Source of the DNA: Sipunculus nudus
Taxonomy: Eukaryota; Annelida; Sipuncula; Golfingiida; Sipunculidae
DNA: 64,000 bases
Assembly (NCBI GenBank): GCA_026874595.1
Contig: CM049315.1
Location: 73,978,401-74,042,400 of the forward strand
Reading direction: 5' to 3'
The first letter of the stretch is position 1. Each line of letters begins with the position of its first letter. Made by a program: the position numbers and the translations under genes. This document shows, piece by piece, positions 1-12,415 of the stretch. A model generated the notes under the pieces. The model did not search any database and was not told the origin of the DNA. It was given only the letters and a program-made list of their open reading frames with translations.

Positions 1-1139
1 ACCCTACAGTGTATAATTTACTTTTTCAAAATTGCCTAGCAGTGGTAGCTAATCAATTTACAAAATTATTAGCAAGGACTTCAATTTGATTAGCATGTTT
101 GTGTGCAGGAGGTGATAGTCATTGAATTCAATATATATTTTTTTAAACTAAGGGTTTAACCCATATACATTTCCCATTTTGGCCTTACATATTCAGTAGA
201 GAGTTTCAGGAACGAAGAAATGGAAAGAGGTGGGGAGGAGGGAAAAAAATAAATGAAATTCATGAGTTAAAAAATAAAAACGCCTTTTTCCATATCAATT
301 TTACAAATGATGAAATGAATAGATAGGAGTTATATGTTCCCTTCTTCAGTGTCTAGTGCAAAAAAATATTCTCAGTATCTGCAAGTGATCCTCTTTACTT
401 TCTGAAAGGGCTGGTAAAAATACTTATCTAAAAAAATCATGACTTTTTACTTTTTATTTAAATAAACTTTCATTGATTTAAATAAACTGTTAATAAATTA
501 ATCATTTTCACTAAATTAACATTTGTGTAAAACAAATCAGACAACTTTCTTACAAAAATAGCTGGAAAGTTTAAAATGACCTGTATAGGAGACTAATTAC
601 AAAATTACCAGTTAACTTTGGAGAATGTTATATGGTCAGTGGGAATACAAAGCTTACAAAAAATAAAAGAAAGTTCAGACAAATGAAAATAGCCATAAAG
701 AAAACAAACGCACATTAGAGCAATGTCAAGGTTCATCAGGGTCACCCAGTCAGATAGATCAAGAAAAAATAAAAGCATACAGCACTTTTTATTTAAAATA
801 TAAGTGAAATCATCTTTTAGATATGATCTGTTTTCAAATCTTAAAAAAAAACAACTTAGAAAAAAATATAAAAAGCAAAGTATATCAAATGAGGTAAAAG
901 TTTAGCCCTCAGGAATGTAAACAATTGCAAATAAAAATCAAGCTGATATAAAAAATATTTCAAACCAAAATATATAACGATGACCATTATTTTAGAACTT
1001 TTTGTCACAAGGTTCGTACATCTATCACTGACAAAAGATTGGGAGCCCTTCAAGCAGCGGCTTAACGCGGTAGTGGTATAACGCGGTTTTGGCCACTCTA
1101 AATATCGCACATGCAGGTGCAGCGTGTCTGGAATTCGTG
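1..1139. other. AT-rich stretch with no recognisable gene
   Basis: AT-rich, low-complexity sequence with many A- and T-runs. No splice-bounded coding exon, RNA gene or terminal repeat is recognised. A 101-codon minus-strand open frame at 856-1161 has a composition expected by chance, with Phe/Leu/Tyr-rich translation of AT-rich DNA. Confidence 0.6.
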
Positions 1140-1400
1140 TAGGGGATGACGAATATTCCATGTAGCCAATCTAGAAAGCAGTATCGATGTAAAGGACCAG
1201 CTGTGACACTGAAATGTACAAGCCGAGTCCGGTGGGTGTTGTTAATTTCACTGCCCTAGAGGTAAAGTACGCCCGTACTGGTGTGTGATCGTTCAAATGA
1301 ACCACGTGACACTGAATCTACACTTCATCAGTTCATGCACACCTACAAGTCCTAGAATTATTTTGCCCTTGTACTAATTGTGCGTATCTCGATCAAAGCT
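1140..1400. repeat. Dispersed repeat, copy 1 (partner at 8430-8700)
   Basis: This segment is closely similar, in the same orientation, to 8430-8700. Shared blocks include GACCAGCTGTGACACTGAAA, GTGTTGTTAATTTCA and CTGGTGTGTGATCGTTCAAA. The family is not recognised. It lies next to the 3' side of the antisense LINE at 1545-3507, so it may be that LINE's 3' untranslated tail, but the second copy has no visible coding part. Confidence 0.7.
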
Positions 1401-1544
1401 GAGATTCCTGATGTACGGAATGCGAAATGAGCGTTGAGAAATTTCATATGTCCCGGCACGTCAGTATGTGTTACTCATAGATATCATGCGGAACCGGCGA
1501 AATCACAATATCATCATTTTTACGACAGTAAAAGATGTATACAT

Positions 1545-3421
1545 TTGCGAGGAATTGTAACACGGGTGTATTACGATCTTACCTAGAGGATCTGGTTACA
1601 ACCCTGGCCGCGGTATTCTGCACATGCTGGAGCTCCCTAAGATTGCACTTAGCTGTGTTGATCAGAATTACATTAATATAGTCTAAGCGAGATGTTACAG
1701 GTGAACGAACTGTTCAGTTTCCCATTAGGTGAAAAATTTGCAAATTTTTCCTGTGTTTCTAAGGTGTAAATTTGTTGAACTCACTCTGCCAGAAATCTTA
1801 CGTAACATGGATAGAATGAAATCAATCATTACACCAATATTTCTGGCGTACGGGAATGTTTTAACCCTGTCTGACCCAACTTGCAGCACCAGATCTTGCA
1901 AGTTGGTGATGTGTCCCTTCCACTGACAATCATGAACTCAGTTTTATTTGTGTTTAATTTCAACATGTACCGATTCATCCAGCATTTGACGATGTAAACA
2001 GCCCCTTCCATGTGGTTAACATCCATGTAGTTAATAGCCCTCTCCACGTCAAATGACAGTTACAACTGGGTGTCATCTGCGTAGCTCTAGATGGTATTGG
2101 GTGTTTTGTTGGCGCAGTATAAATATCACCAAGTGGACAAGTATACATTGTGAATTAAAGTTGTCCTAAAACAGAGCCCTCTGGTACCCCACAGTCAAGC
2201 AATGAAGCACTTGATTTTTTACCATTCGCACACAAAATTTTCTTCCTGTGTGACATGTTTAATGTTACGGAACCTAATATCAACAGATCAGGTATGCGTG
2301 GTGAACATACATTTTGTAATGGAGAAAAAAAAATCAGATTCTGTAACACTTGGCAGCGTGAAATGTCTAGGGGAATGAAAAAAGAAGTCAGTGTTTTTTT
2401 GTTAACAAATAACCATGATTTATTCTTAAAACATTCCTAACATTACAATACACTAAATCAATACAATTACACAGTTTAACAGCAGTATAACAACAAATCA
2501 ATACAACCACAAAGTAAAATAAACAAAGTGCACAATACATGGATACCACCACTGTAGCAGCGATAAGTCCTTTCAAATGTATAAGCCGGACAAATAGTTC
2601 ACACAAATTCTCTCGGAGAATAACAGTCCAATGTAAAGCTCTTGTAACAATCCAGAAAGTAAACTGAAGACCAAATAAGATACGTCACAAATCAAGAAAA
2701 AAATCTGAAGAAAATCTATAATTGCCGTACTTATCGGAATAGGTCGCACAAACTGACATACACGCTTCTGTGTCCGTTGGAATATTCTCTCACCTCTCTC
2801 CCGGCTTTAAAACACAGCCTCTTTATATTACTTTTCACCTCAAGCCGAGAATTTTCCATTTCTCGAACAATCTAAAGAACCTACCATAATAAACCCGCTC
2901 TTAGAACATACCAGAACAGAGAACGCCGTGTCAGGGTTCACACGTGGGCCAATCCCGGCATGGCCAGGCGACGCTGCCACGGCGACGAGCCACGTCTGCT
3001 TTACGAACCAAACGCGAACAACACATGAAACATCCGTGTGCACAATATAACATTCATCTGTAAGACCGCTGCACACAATAAAAGGGGCACCTGTACGGCT
3101 GTAACACATATCAGAGATGATCCAGGAAAGAGCTTCACCTGTGATGCCAAACACTTCTTCACATCTTTTGATCAGATGGCTTGGTCTATCGTAGTATATG
3201 CGGCACGGAGATCTACAAGCAGTATTACTGCTTTTTTTCTGGTCAAGGGCTTAAGCCAAATTATTGTGACCAGCGCGGTCTGTAGAATTAGCGATACGCA
3301 GACTAGTGGTTTAAGGAGGTTACAGGCAGAAAGATGGTCTTTGGACCTGCTAGCAACTACCTTTTTAAGGACCTTTGCAAGAAAGGCAGATAAGATACTG
3401 GTCTTTTGATGCACAGTTGTG

Positions 3422-3463
<42 letters not shown>

Positions 3464-3507
3464 GTATATATGTGTATGTTGTTAAGGGGACGGGTTGCAC
3501 AAAACAA
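1545..3507 (-). pseudogene. Degenerate LINE reverse transcriptase (antisense)
   Basis: Minus-strand frames read in order as a non-LTR retrotransposon reverse transcriptase. At 3507-3172 there is a segment with KVVASRSKDHLSACNLL and motif A as LLVDLRAAYTTIDQ. At 3154-3050 is FGITGEALSWI. At 2349-2155 is GVPEGSVLGQL, the usual GVPQGSVLGPL block. At about 2095-1830 the catalytic YADDTQL is followed at once by a stop, then LKLNTNKTEFMIVSG. At 1880-1545 are the post-RT blocks HLRNTGKICKF, SRLDYINVILI and LQHVQNTAARVV. Frames change several times, stops interrupt it, and 2388-2840 does not read as LINE. It is an inactive fossil. The CR1/L2/jockey-like class is inferred from these blocks; the exact clade is not assigned. 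Confidence 0.85.
3425..3460. repeat. (TA)n microsatellite
   Basis: Uninterrupted AT dinucleotide tract of about 35 bases next to the LINE remnant. It generates Ile-Tyr repeat open frames on both strands, which are not genes. Confidence 0.95.
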
Positions 3508-3529
3508 CTGGACCGAACAGAGTCCATAG

Positions 3530-3610
3530 GGCAGCTTGCTTTTCTAGCTAAGCGGTTGGAACGCTGGACTTGTGCGCCACCAGTATATGTTCGAATTCGG
3601 GATTAGCTCA
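3530..3610 (+). repeat. tRNA-like SINE head (degenerate)
   Basis: A tRNA-type internal promoter can be seen: an A-box-like TAGCTAAGCGGTTGGAACGC from about 3545, and a B-box-like TGTTCGAATTCGGG at about 3588, with the expected short spacing. A full cloverleaf cannot be formed convincingly and no tail is clear, so this is called a SINE fragment rather than a tRNA gene. Confidence 0.45.
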
Positions 3611-3840
3611 GTTTCTTTCCTCTTAGGATAATATTTCCGTTACAATAACTAAAATCAATTACTATTATCTAATAAAAAAGGTTCCCTGTGAACGTTTTAC
3701 AAGGATACATTAATATAAAAAAAGAAAAGTATACTTACCTTTATATACATATTTTATGATGATTTTATGATTTATTTATTTATGTACCTTATAATACCTT
3801 ATAGTCATTATGATTTTAAACTGAAGTCATATTAAAATGA

Positions 3841-3888
<48 letters not shown>

Positions 3889-5960
3889 GCCTTAGCTTAT
3901 ATGTGTTTATATAAATATATATTTATATGTATTAGCAAGCTTTATTATATATACACTTTATTAAATATTATGACTATACAAATAAATAAATTTTACCTTA
4001 TAAATAAATTATATATACAGACCGCATATTCTCTTCCTGAAATTACCTGATGACATTTTCATCGAACCTATAGTCCATCCAAGTACCCTTGTCCGCAAGT
4101 TTTTCCTGGATAATCTTTTTTATAAGTAAAGCAGTGAAAACCTTTCTTGTCCAAAGGTTGCAGGAGCTATTCCGCCGACTACCTGTGTAAAAAGTAATTC
4201 CTTACCTTGCTTTGATTTTGTATGAGACAAATCATCCAAAATATGACAAAACAGGCTAAATCGTTCAGGTCTTATTCCTTGACTGAGATCTGATAATAAA
4301 CAGGCCAGTCAAACTTATGTCAGTCAGGCGAAGGTGACGCGCGACCGATCTTTGTGACGTCACTATTGTCTAACAAACACCAAACGCAGCCATAGACATG
4401 GAACGTGTACCATAGAGGAATGTATATCGAGCAGTGTCGGGAAGACGCCATCAATGTTGTTTCAGCATAAATAACGCTAAAGAGTCGCAAAGTATATACG
4501 TTTCGGCGGAATATCTGTTTATCTACATCAGACAAAGGGCATTTTAAAAGAATATTCTTAAAATAATTATCGCGAAAAAATATGCGGACAAGGATTTTGG
4601 GACGGAAATACCAATAATAGGTGTTGTATTCTTTATGTTGCTCTCAGGTATAAATTGGAGGTTTCGCCACAATGTAGTGAAACATATACCCAGCATAGCA
4701 CAGACGCGTTCTTGAACTCTGTGAATGCATATTTAAGACGTCCTCTGTTGTCCTCTTCGGAACAAAAAGTATACACGCGATGGACAAAATCAGCCATCGT
4801 GAAGCTACCTCAGTCTGTTATGAACACGCATTTGACCCATGTCACAAACATTTGCATTGACGCGACACCATTGACGTGATGGGCTACGTCATTCCATTAT
4901 GACGCGCATTGGTATCGAATACAGACTTTCAGTATATGGCTTGGTTAGCCAAGCACTTCTTAAGTAAGAAAACAACACTCCAGCGTCGTTAAGTAAGTTT
5001 GGTTAATTAAATTTTCGCTCACCTAATACAAAATAAGGTCGTTTTCTCGGCAATCATTGTATCGCAGTGAACACGCATTTGAAATAATGCTATAGAAATG
5101 ATCGAAAAAAAAGGGTTTCGCGTTGTTGGAACGGAATACATATACATTATCTGTTCATTATATGTATTTTCAAGTATTAAGTAAAATGGTACATCCTTTG
5201 CCTCTCAGTATACTAGTATCTGTTTCATGCTTCATACCATGCATGCACGCCTATGGTTCTGAGTAAAATTAAAAACCCAGTAATGGACTTATAACAAACC
5301 GAATTGGCTTTACTGTTTGGCTGAAAAAATATGGGAAACATCAACCAGAACCCAAAATAGATGTGTTTTTTTGCATTTTTATCCCATTTTTCTTGTTTAT
5401 CGCTGTAGGGTATTAAATTATTTAATAATTTTAAAGTAAATTCTGCAATATATCAAATGTTTTCTCTGTTAAATTGACAAATCATTTTTTTCATTATATA
5501 TCAATAAATCATAGAAAGAAATGTTTATGTATATTAGTGTTAACAATTTCAGTAAATATTGATATATCTTTTTAGTACTAAATTTGGTCTTTCCTACCAC
5601 TATATTAATGTTTTTAAATATTTTATTCAACATTAAAAAAAAAAAAGAATGTTCAATGATCCAGTTTTTAGTATCTTTATATCTTCTCATAACTTCTTCT
5701 CTGAAGTAAACTCTGAATTTATTATTAAAGCACGAAGGTGTGTTATATTTTCGTTAACCCATATTTTCAAAAGAAGGTGTTTTCCTTTATATAAAAGTCG
5801 TTTATTTTCCAGAATGAACAGGTTAAATATTTTGCCCGATGTCATCTACTCAATGGAAGAAATGTTTGAAATTATTAGAACTTAAATTCATCTGTCAATA
5901 AAACAGAGGTATATAGGATATACAGTACATAGGATATACAACAGTGGCCGGGAGTTTAGA
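3611..5960. other. AT-rich stretch including a (TA)n tract; no gene seen
   Basis: Contains a (TA)n microsatellite at 3844-3886 and a palindromic CRE-like TGACGTCA near 4355. Several open frames of 60-78 codons (for example 4655-4879) resemble no family I recognise and lack splice context. Confidence 0.55.
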
Positions 5961-5965
5961 CCTGA

Positions 5966-6187
5966 TTAACTCTTCTTGAATCCACTCACTGCACTTTTTT
6001 CACTTCCAGCTCTGTCTGACATAATAAATGACAATTTCTCCAGAAGGACCAACATGAAGTTATCATTTTTTACTCCATCAGCTGCAGCTGAACTATCCTG
6101 AGCAACTGTCATGATGTACCATCCATCATCAGCACTAACGTGATCACCACCTGACTCTTGGTGCACGCGAGTTTCATTAATTTGCAC
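5966..6187 (-). pseudogene. Open-frame fragment of a possible mobile-element protein
   Basis: A 73-codon minus-strand frame with non-random composition. It includes an acidic Asp-rich stretch (SADDGWYIM) and a segment LLEKLSFIMSDRAGSEKS. The IMSDRA-type motif resembles a recurrent motif of uncharacterised, high-copy proteins in invertebrate genomes that are probably transposon-associated; this is from memory and not checked. The fragment has no convincing start or splice sites and ends abruptly. Chance is the main alternative. Confidence 0.3.
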
Positions 6188-6225
6188 TAAAACATTTCAA
6201 TAAAAGTACCATTTCTGAGACTGTA

Positions 6226-6501
6226 TCATCTTCGGCAAGTGGTAGTCTGAAGGTGTGACAATCCGCGCGGCTTGCATCTTTCGTGATGTGTGCTGATCCT
6301 TTGGCAATATGTACAACTCTTACTAATTGCTATCAGTCCATGTCTTTGTGCATACTTAACCACATCGGATGTGTTTGTGAGAATTGACAACAAAGATATA
6401 AAATCCATCGTGTAGATTGAGAACTGTTTCCTATATCCAGTGTATATTAGCAATACAAAAACGACAACGTGAAATATATAAATCAGCGGTTTATTTGGCA
6501 T
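6226..6501 (-). pseudogene. Small Cys-containing open frame, possibly the same decayed element
   Basis: A 91-codon frame immediately upstream of the 5966-6187 fragment on the same strand. The second half reads DVVKYAQRHGLIAISKSC, then TYCQRISTHHERC. This is vaguely like the N-terminal Cys-knuckle of transposases of the ISXO2 type found in invertebrate genomes. No DDE catalytic domain follows, so the call is tentative. Confidence 0.2.
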
Positions 6502-6509
6502 GAAGTTTA

Positions 6510-7190
6510 TCTCTCCTTCTGTATATATGTTATGGGTTCACAAGAGATGAAGTATCATTACCGGGGAAATATATCGGGCGAGGGTACAGAAGGTCGGACG
6601 AACTGAATAAGTTATGTTCAAAACAATTCTGCTATACTCAAATTTAACTGACGTTAGATCACAAAAAAAAGATCTTGTAATGTTACAAGTAATATGTGGT
6701 TCAGAAATGCAAAACAATATACCAGAATATTACAACATGTTGATCTGAACTGGTCTCTGTAGGCAAGATGTTTCATGAACTCGAGGGGGGCTCAGGTCAA
6801 AGCGGACTCGTTTATGACGAAGGTTTAGAAGCTCTGCAGCATTCACTGATGGACCCCTATTTCCCTTTATACATGGTGGTACCTCTGTAAAACCTGTGTA
6901 TTAATATCTTGATAAATGACATAATTATATTTTAAAAGCTCTTTATTATAACAAAATTTCATAAATATATATGAACACACAGACGCACACACAGACGCAC
7001 ACACAGTTTAATTTGCAAAAAGGCGTTGACTGATACACATGTACAATGAATGTCAATAATGTTTATACTAACACCTTGTGCTCATTTGTACCTTCTGATA
7101 AACATTATCTGATTTTTTTTGTCTTAAACAGTTTATTATTCATCATAAAAAATTACAAAATATTATTCACACTGATTCTATTACATGTAA
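6510..7190. other. No recognisable feature
   Basis: AT-rich sequence without coding, RNA or repeat signatures that I can support. A short ACACACAGACGC direct duplication occurs at about 6974-7005. Confidence 0.5.
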
Positions 7191-7191
7191 C

Positions 7192-7194
<3 letters not shown>

Positions 7195-7281
<87 letters not shown>
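7195..7281. repeat. (TA)n microsatellite, long
   Basis: About 86 bases of uninterrupted TA dinucleotides, a self-complementary tract able to extrude as a hairpin. The 141-codon open frame across it is a shadow. Confidence 0.95.
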
Positions 7282-7285
<4 letters not shown>

Positions 7286-7677
7286 CATTATTATCACTTA
7301 TTCACAATTATTTTTACCTGGGAACATGTCAGTTCTGTGAGCACATGCCCATTTTCTTTGAAACATGTTGCAGCATATATCACACAAGCAGTTTGCCCCT
7401 GCCCAGCCGCCCACTGTCACTGGGCCTCTCGGACTACACCATTCTTCTCGAGGCTGATATCAACCTTGTAGTGGATAGTCGTGCGCATTTCAGCCAAATT
7501 TGCCATCAGGAAGTGCTGAGCTCCACAGACTGCTTGGGTGCTTCTGATGTATATCACATACCTTGAATCATTAATTTTGGCATTTATTAACAAACGAAAC
7601 ACAGTCTATCAAATTCAAATATTATTTATTATCTAAAGTAAATTTGTCTCATTTAAAGAGTATAATATAACATATCA

Positions 7678-7680
<3 letters not shown>

Positions 7681-7724
<44 letters not shown>

Positions 7725-7738
7725 ATATATATATATAT
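7681..7738. repeat. (TA)n microsatellite
   Basis: TA dinucleotide tract of about 57 bases with one CTA interruption near 7722. Confidence 0.95.
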
Positions 7739-8282
7739 GTTTTTAATCATATATATCTTTTACATGCGTATTCCTTTAATCAGGTTTTAATATATTTATA
7801 GTTTCATAAACTAGTGTTACTTTATGTCACATACATATCTTTTAATCACGACGGTGACCGACATTCGCATAAAACATATATATCACATTCAGACAGTGAC
7901 CAACGGATGTCTTATTTTCTTGACTTTTTTACTAGGACTTCGACTTTGTCAATCATATTTTACTGCGCGTATCGTTAAAGGCATGGACACGGCATCAGAT
8001 GTTTAAATAAACACCTGGACACTGTATCAGACTTTTAAATTTCACCATTTTTTTTTTCGCAACTGCTTCAGTAATTGCACAGCGAGATACCGCAGGAAAA
8101 TGATGAAACAAGTGTATGTATGTGTCAATGTTTGATAGGGACACGGAAATTCTTCACTTTCAAACTGAAAAGAGTATTGATATTTTTTATGAGCATTGTC
8201 AAAATTTGCATGGTATATGTGTACATGTTAAAGTATAAACCTTCAGGGACCAGTTAGCTATTTCCTTATATAAGGGGACCAA

Positions 8283-8315
8283 TTTTTATTATTATTATAA
8301 TAATCATTATTATTA

Positions 8316-8353
<38 letters not shown>

Positions 8354-8355
8354 TA
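8283..8355. repeat. (TTA)n microsatellite
   Basis: ATT/TTA trinucleotide tract, imperfect at its 5' end (8283-8320) and pure afterwards. Confidence 0.9.
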
Positions 8356-8429
8356 TAGTATTTCTATTGCTCTTGTTTGTAAACATTCGGAATTCCTTAA
8401 ATATCTCTCAGGCCACTTTATTTTCTGGG

Positions 8430-8700
8430 ATGCGTGTAGGGGATGACACATACATAAACTCTTTAGATTCTACTTGTATGTAAACCTTGAAAGCAGGATC
8501 GAGTAAACAAGACCAGCTGTGACACTGAAATGTACAAGCCGGTGTTGGGTGTTGTTAATTTCAATGCCCTGGAGGGAGAGTACACTCGTACTGGTGTGTG
8601 ATCGTTCAAATGAGCCATATAAAACTGAATCTTATTTTACACAATCCCAGCGCATGCACACATATAACTGGGCACGGCAACTAATTACAACCAATGCAGT
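8430..8700. repeat. Dispersed repeat, copy 2 (partner at 1140-1400)
   Basis: Same-orientation relative of 1140-1400, sharing GACCAGCTGTGACACTGAAA and the GTGTGTGATCGTTCAAATGA block with scattered substitutions. No LINE coding sequence adjoins it. Either a 5'-truncated retroelement tail or an independent short element would fit. Confidence 0.7.
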
Positions 8701-9216
8701 GTTAAATTGTGTTCAGGTATCCATAGCCCGCTTAATATGAGTCCTTGACTTATACCTGACATTTGCATCACATTAGAAATTGTCCAATGTTTAAGGAATA
8801 TTGGCGAAAATTTGTCAAAAGGTTTAGATACTTACATGCTGAAAACGGTAAACAAGATAATGAAATATGAATCTCACCCCTTGTAGGGACATTTAAAATT
8901 CTTGTGAACAGGATAAGGTTAGCCTGGCTAGTAATCAGTTCAAATTGCTTAAAGACTGCATTTGAATGTAAAGGAATCTGATTATTCAACCATGTGTAAT
9001 GTCTAAACTATAGTAAATTCGGAAAACCGGTTGCAACATAAAAGGCCAAAAACACACTGGCGCGGGCGGAACGCGACGAATCTCGTGGAAAAGCTGTGAA
9101 ATATCGGGACTTTTCTGTGGACTTTAATATGTCTGTCTAAGAAATATCCCCCTGTATAATGTAAATTTCATAAAAAAGTAATCATATCATTCGGTCAACA
9201 ATAATAATTATTATGA

Positions 9217-9261
<45 letters not shown>

Positions 9262-9655
9262 TATATAAATATAAAACAATATGTTTCTGTGTGAATATAT
9301 ATGTTTGTAACTTACATATCATAGAATTATATATTAACGTGCATATTTCTATAGCCTTTCACAAAAAGATCCTGAAGTCATTTTACCCCGAGCTCACGTA
9401 GATCCTAAACCTGAAAATCGCTCCGGTGACGATTTTTACGTATAAACGCATGAACGCTGACGGACACATGCATGGAAATACCCCAGCGAAATCATATGAG
9501 CGAATTTTCACGCATATATACGCACACATGGAAACTCCTCTTAGCCATTAGAACAAACAAAGTAAAATCAGATTATTGGACAGTTATTTCATAACTGGTG
9601 ACAATATATGCAGTATTTATTTGTTATTACAGTGTTATGTTAAGGTGATTTGCTT
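8701..9655. other. AT-rich stretch with a (TA)n tract; no gene
   Basis: Contains a (TA)n microsatellite at about 9219-9257. Nothing else is recognisable; a 73-codon minus frame at 8768-8989 has no family resemblance. Confidence 0.5.
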
Positions 9656-9659
9656 TTGC

Positions 9660-10050
9660 TTCTTGACGCGTATTGCACGACTAGCAGCACTTTTTTGTAC
9701 ATGTTGGAGTTTAGCAAGAGAAAATGTGTAATTCTTCAGGGATGACTATTGCAGTAGTCAATTCTAAAAGTAATAAAAGCAAGGACCAGCTTCTCCAGAA
9801 ATATAATTTCTCATCCTTGCAATGTTCCAGAGGTAAAATTAAGCAGTTTTACAGTCAGCTTAGTATGCGGCTGAACACTGAACCTCTGTTGAACTGAACA
9901 CCAAGATTTTTAACAAGGACTGACTGTGGTACAGTTTATACACAACAGAAAAAGGTTATTTAATGTAATATCAGCAAAGTGACGCTGTCTACCGAGAAAA
10001 GTAAAATTCATTTTTGTTGCAAATCAGTTTGAGCTTGTTTTGGTCATCCA
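9660..10050 (-). pseudogene. Second antisense LINE reverse-transcriptase C-terminal remnant
   Basis: Minus-strand reading gives NKLKLICNKNEFYFSR near 10030, then a CKTA-stop-FYL..NIARMRNYISGEA block near 9850. After that comes AFITFRIDYCNS-like sequence with stops, and LAKLQHVQKSAASRAIR near 9690. These correspond in order to the conserved region after the RT catalytic motifs in CR1/L2-like LINEs (LKLN..KTEF, HLRNIARIRKYLT, SRLDYCNSLL, LQRVQNAAAR). Stops and frame changes show it is dead. The TTAA-flanked element at 10062 begins just beyond its upstream edge. Confidence 0.65.
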
Positions 10051-10057
10051 TGCACAT

Positions 10058-11015
10058 TTAAGGTGCTTTTCCGTAAGTGCGTAGTCTGTATGCGTAGTCC
10101 GTATGCGTAGTCCGCAAAAATCGCTCTGTAGACTTTTTAACTGCGCCGTTTCCATTCATCCGCATGCGTAGTACGTATGCGTAATACGTATGCGTAGTCC
10201 GTATGCGTAGTCCGTGCTGTATGCACAGTCTCTATTTTCACCTGGTATAAATGTCATTTCTGGCATCAGTTTTCCATAACATACGGACTACGCATGCGGA
10301 CTACAGGTGGTTTTCCATAAGTGCGTGGTGCGTATCCGTAGTCCGCATGCGTAGTCCCTATGCGTAGTCCATATCCGCAAAGTTCGTTTTCCATGAGTAC
10401 ATATATGCGTAGTCCGTACTCCGTATTGATAGGTGCTCGATATCTGAAGTTTATTTTTTTTAGCAAGCCATTTCACCATATATTTATTGTGCATTTGTAT
10501 ATTTTATCATAAAAAGTTCAACAATTAAATCTAAAAAAAAAAATAAATTTCTAAAAGATCATAGTTAGTCATATTTTATACGCGACAGTGATGTTAACGC
10601 TTCAGTCATCTAAAAATTATGTTGTCTGTGATAGAGAAAGGAAAACAAAATTCAGCCAAATGCCAGTGTTTGGTTTCATGGAAAACTGATGCCAGAAATG
10701 ACATTCATTCCAGTTGGAAATAGAGACTGTGCATACGGCACGGCCTGAATGGTGAAAACTCTATGCTAAACCTGAAATCGACACGATGATTGGTATGCGT
10801 AGTGCGCAAAAATCGCTCCCGGCAGCGTGCGGATACGGACTACGCATACGGACTACGCATACGTACTACGCATGCGGATTAATGGAAACGGCCCAGTTAA
10901 AAAGTCTACAAAGCGATTTTTTCGGACTACGCATACGGACTACGGATACGGACTACGCACTTATGGAAATGCACCTTACGGATACGCACTACGCACTTAT
11001 GGAAAACCACCTTAA
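10058..11015. mobile_element. 950-bp foldback MITE with TTAA target duplication
   Basis: The element proper is 10062-11011, bounded by TTAA at 10058-10061 and TTAA at 11012-11015. Its ends are inverted repeats: the left end starts GGTGCTTTTCCGTAAGTGCG and the right end, read on the minus strand, starts GGTGGTTTTCCATAAGTGCG. The arms extend inwards to about 10281 and 10675; TCATTTCTGGCATCAG at 10252-10275 is mirrored at 10685-10705. Both arms are built from an 11-12 bp direct subrepeat, TAGTCCGTATGCG and variants. There is no transposase. The TTAA duplication is typical of piggyBac-mobilised elements; a PIF/Harbinger-type TTA or TAA duplication is the alternative reading, though only TTAA makes both ends symmetrical. 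Confidence 0.85.
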
Positions 11016-11230
11016 CCGATAATGTAACATAAACGGATAACCTAACAACAAATCAACTGATAATGTAATACTAACTGATAACGTTATAAAAAATAAACGA
11101 AAATGTTACATTTGCCAATAATGTAATACAAAATCAACCGATAATGTAACAACAAACCGGTATCATTATACGAAAGTTTCCGATAATTCAACAAAGTTCC
11201 CTTACCGTTAATGTAAAGTAAAAGAAAAAA
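11014..11230. repeat. Degenerate short tandem repeat (CGATAATGTAA-type)
   Basis: About seven imperfect copies of a 25-35 bp unit built around CGATAATGTAACA begin right at the right edge of the foldback element. Copies are too diverged for an exact unit length. Confidence 0.6.
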
Positions 11231-12020
11231 AAAGGTAATGTATTAACACTTTATAGCGAGGGGCAGGTATCTCAAGGCTATCGTTAAGGTAACGAGCGCT
11301 TAACGAACTCGGAATCCGTTTGTTATCTTTACCTGCGGCATCTCGAAGCTTTCGTTAGTGAATTTTCTTCGTTACATCTTCGTTTTATTCTCTCTTTAAT
11401 AACCAACGGTCGGGGGCATCCGTTAGGGCTTCGTTAAAGGAACGCAGTTTCATCTGGGGAATCGTGAGGAATAACAGAGGTCCCACGCTTGATTTACAAC
11501 ATAAGGTAACACAAAAAAACTCATCAAGAAAAGCAGTTATGCTGTTCTCTACATTTAAGATGGTAAACATTTTGTATGAACTTTAAAAATTAGATGTTAA
11601 AAATATTACATGTTTATAATTAGTCAGGCACTATAAACGTATAGGGACTTATGATAATTTTTTTTGGGTACAAATCAACATTATATGGATACTCGAATAT
11701 ATAAAATAATATATAATACACTTTAGGATGTTGTTTCTTTTACAAAGTTCGCAGTAGTCAATAAACCCCATTATCAGACTATATTTAACTTTATCTTTCT
11801 TTTAAACCCACTTTCTTTTGAAAATCTTTATAATTATGGGAAGAGGGTATTCAGTTACACGTTTTAAGGGTTATAGATATAAACATATATGCATAAATAG
11901 ATACAAAAATTGTGTTCATAGACTTTTACAGACCCCACTGAAATATACTACAAACATACCACTGCATAAGGGAAATTTCTTGTTTCAATTATCGAGGCCT
12001 TAAAATCATTTTTCACACAG
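11231..12020. other. No recognisable gene
   Basis: Contains several CGTTA/TAACG words at 11260-11440 (AGCTTTCGTTAG, GGCTTCGTTAAAGG) suggesting old repeat DNA, then AT-rich sequence. No family assigned. Confidence 0.45.
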
Positions 12021-12022
12021 GA

Positions 12023-12415
12023 ATGCATTTTTGTCCCCCGCTCCCCGGATGCGGGGGCATTGATTTTGGTTTGTCTGTCCGTCTGTCTAGCTGTCTGCAT
12101 GTCTGTTTGTTTGCCTCTTTGTCCGTCCGTCAGGTTTTTTTCGTTTCCGTGCGTGGCTTTCCTATATTTTATCCAATTTCATTCAAATTTTGGTCAGTGA
12201 TTGCTCTCTTACATATGTCGATTGGGATTGGTTTTTGGAGTGTCTATCTGAAGAATATTTCTCTCCATTTCGCTCCAAAAAAAATGTCAAATTGTGGTCA
12301 TATAACTAAGTTTGTTTTAGTTTTTATATTTATAAAAGCAGTTAGACTTAAACTTTTCGGATGGCATCCGGTAAGGAAATCCACTAATATTTGTGGAATA
12401 AAAATATGTCGTTAA
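12023..12415 (+). repeat. Hairpin-start interspersed repeat followed by a TGTC tract (family 2)
   Basis: Begins near a hairpin with arms CCCCCGC and GCGGGGG (12036-12058). ATTGATTTTGG follows, then a TGTCTGTC/CGTC-rich tract (12070-12135), then a non-repetitive body. The 130-codon open frame over it is the usual Ser/Val/Cys/Leu-rich translation of such repeats, not a gene. The layout of hairpin then TGTC tract matches the 26186 and 63107 families although the sequences differ. Confidence 0.6.

Noticed and set aside
7046-7471. 141-codon open frame
   Set aside because: Half of it is Ile-Tyr from a (TA)n tract; no domain, and both strands give the same pattern.
10786-11022. Overlapping Arg/Thr/Tyr-rich frames
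   Set aside because: Translations of the TAGTCCGTATGCG-type subrepeats in the foldback element.
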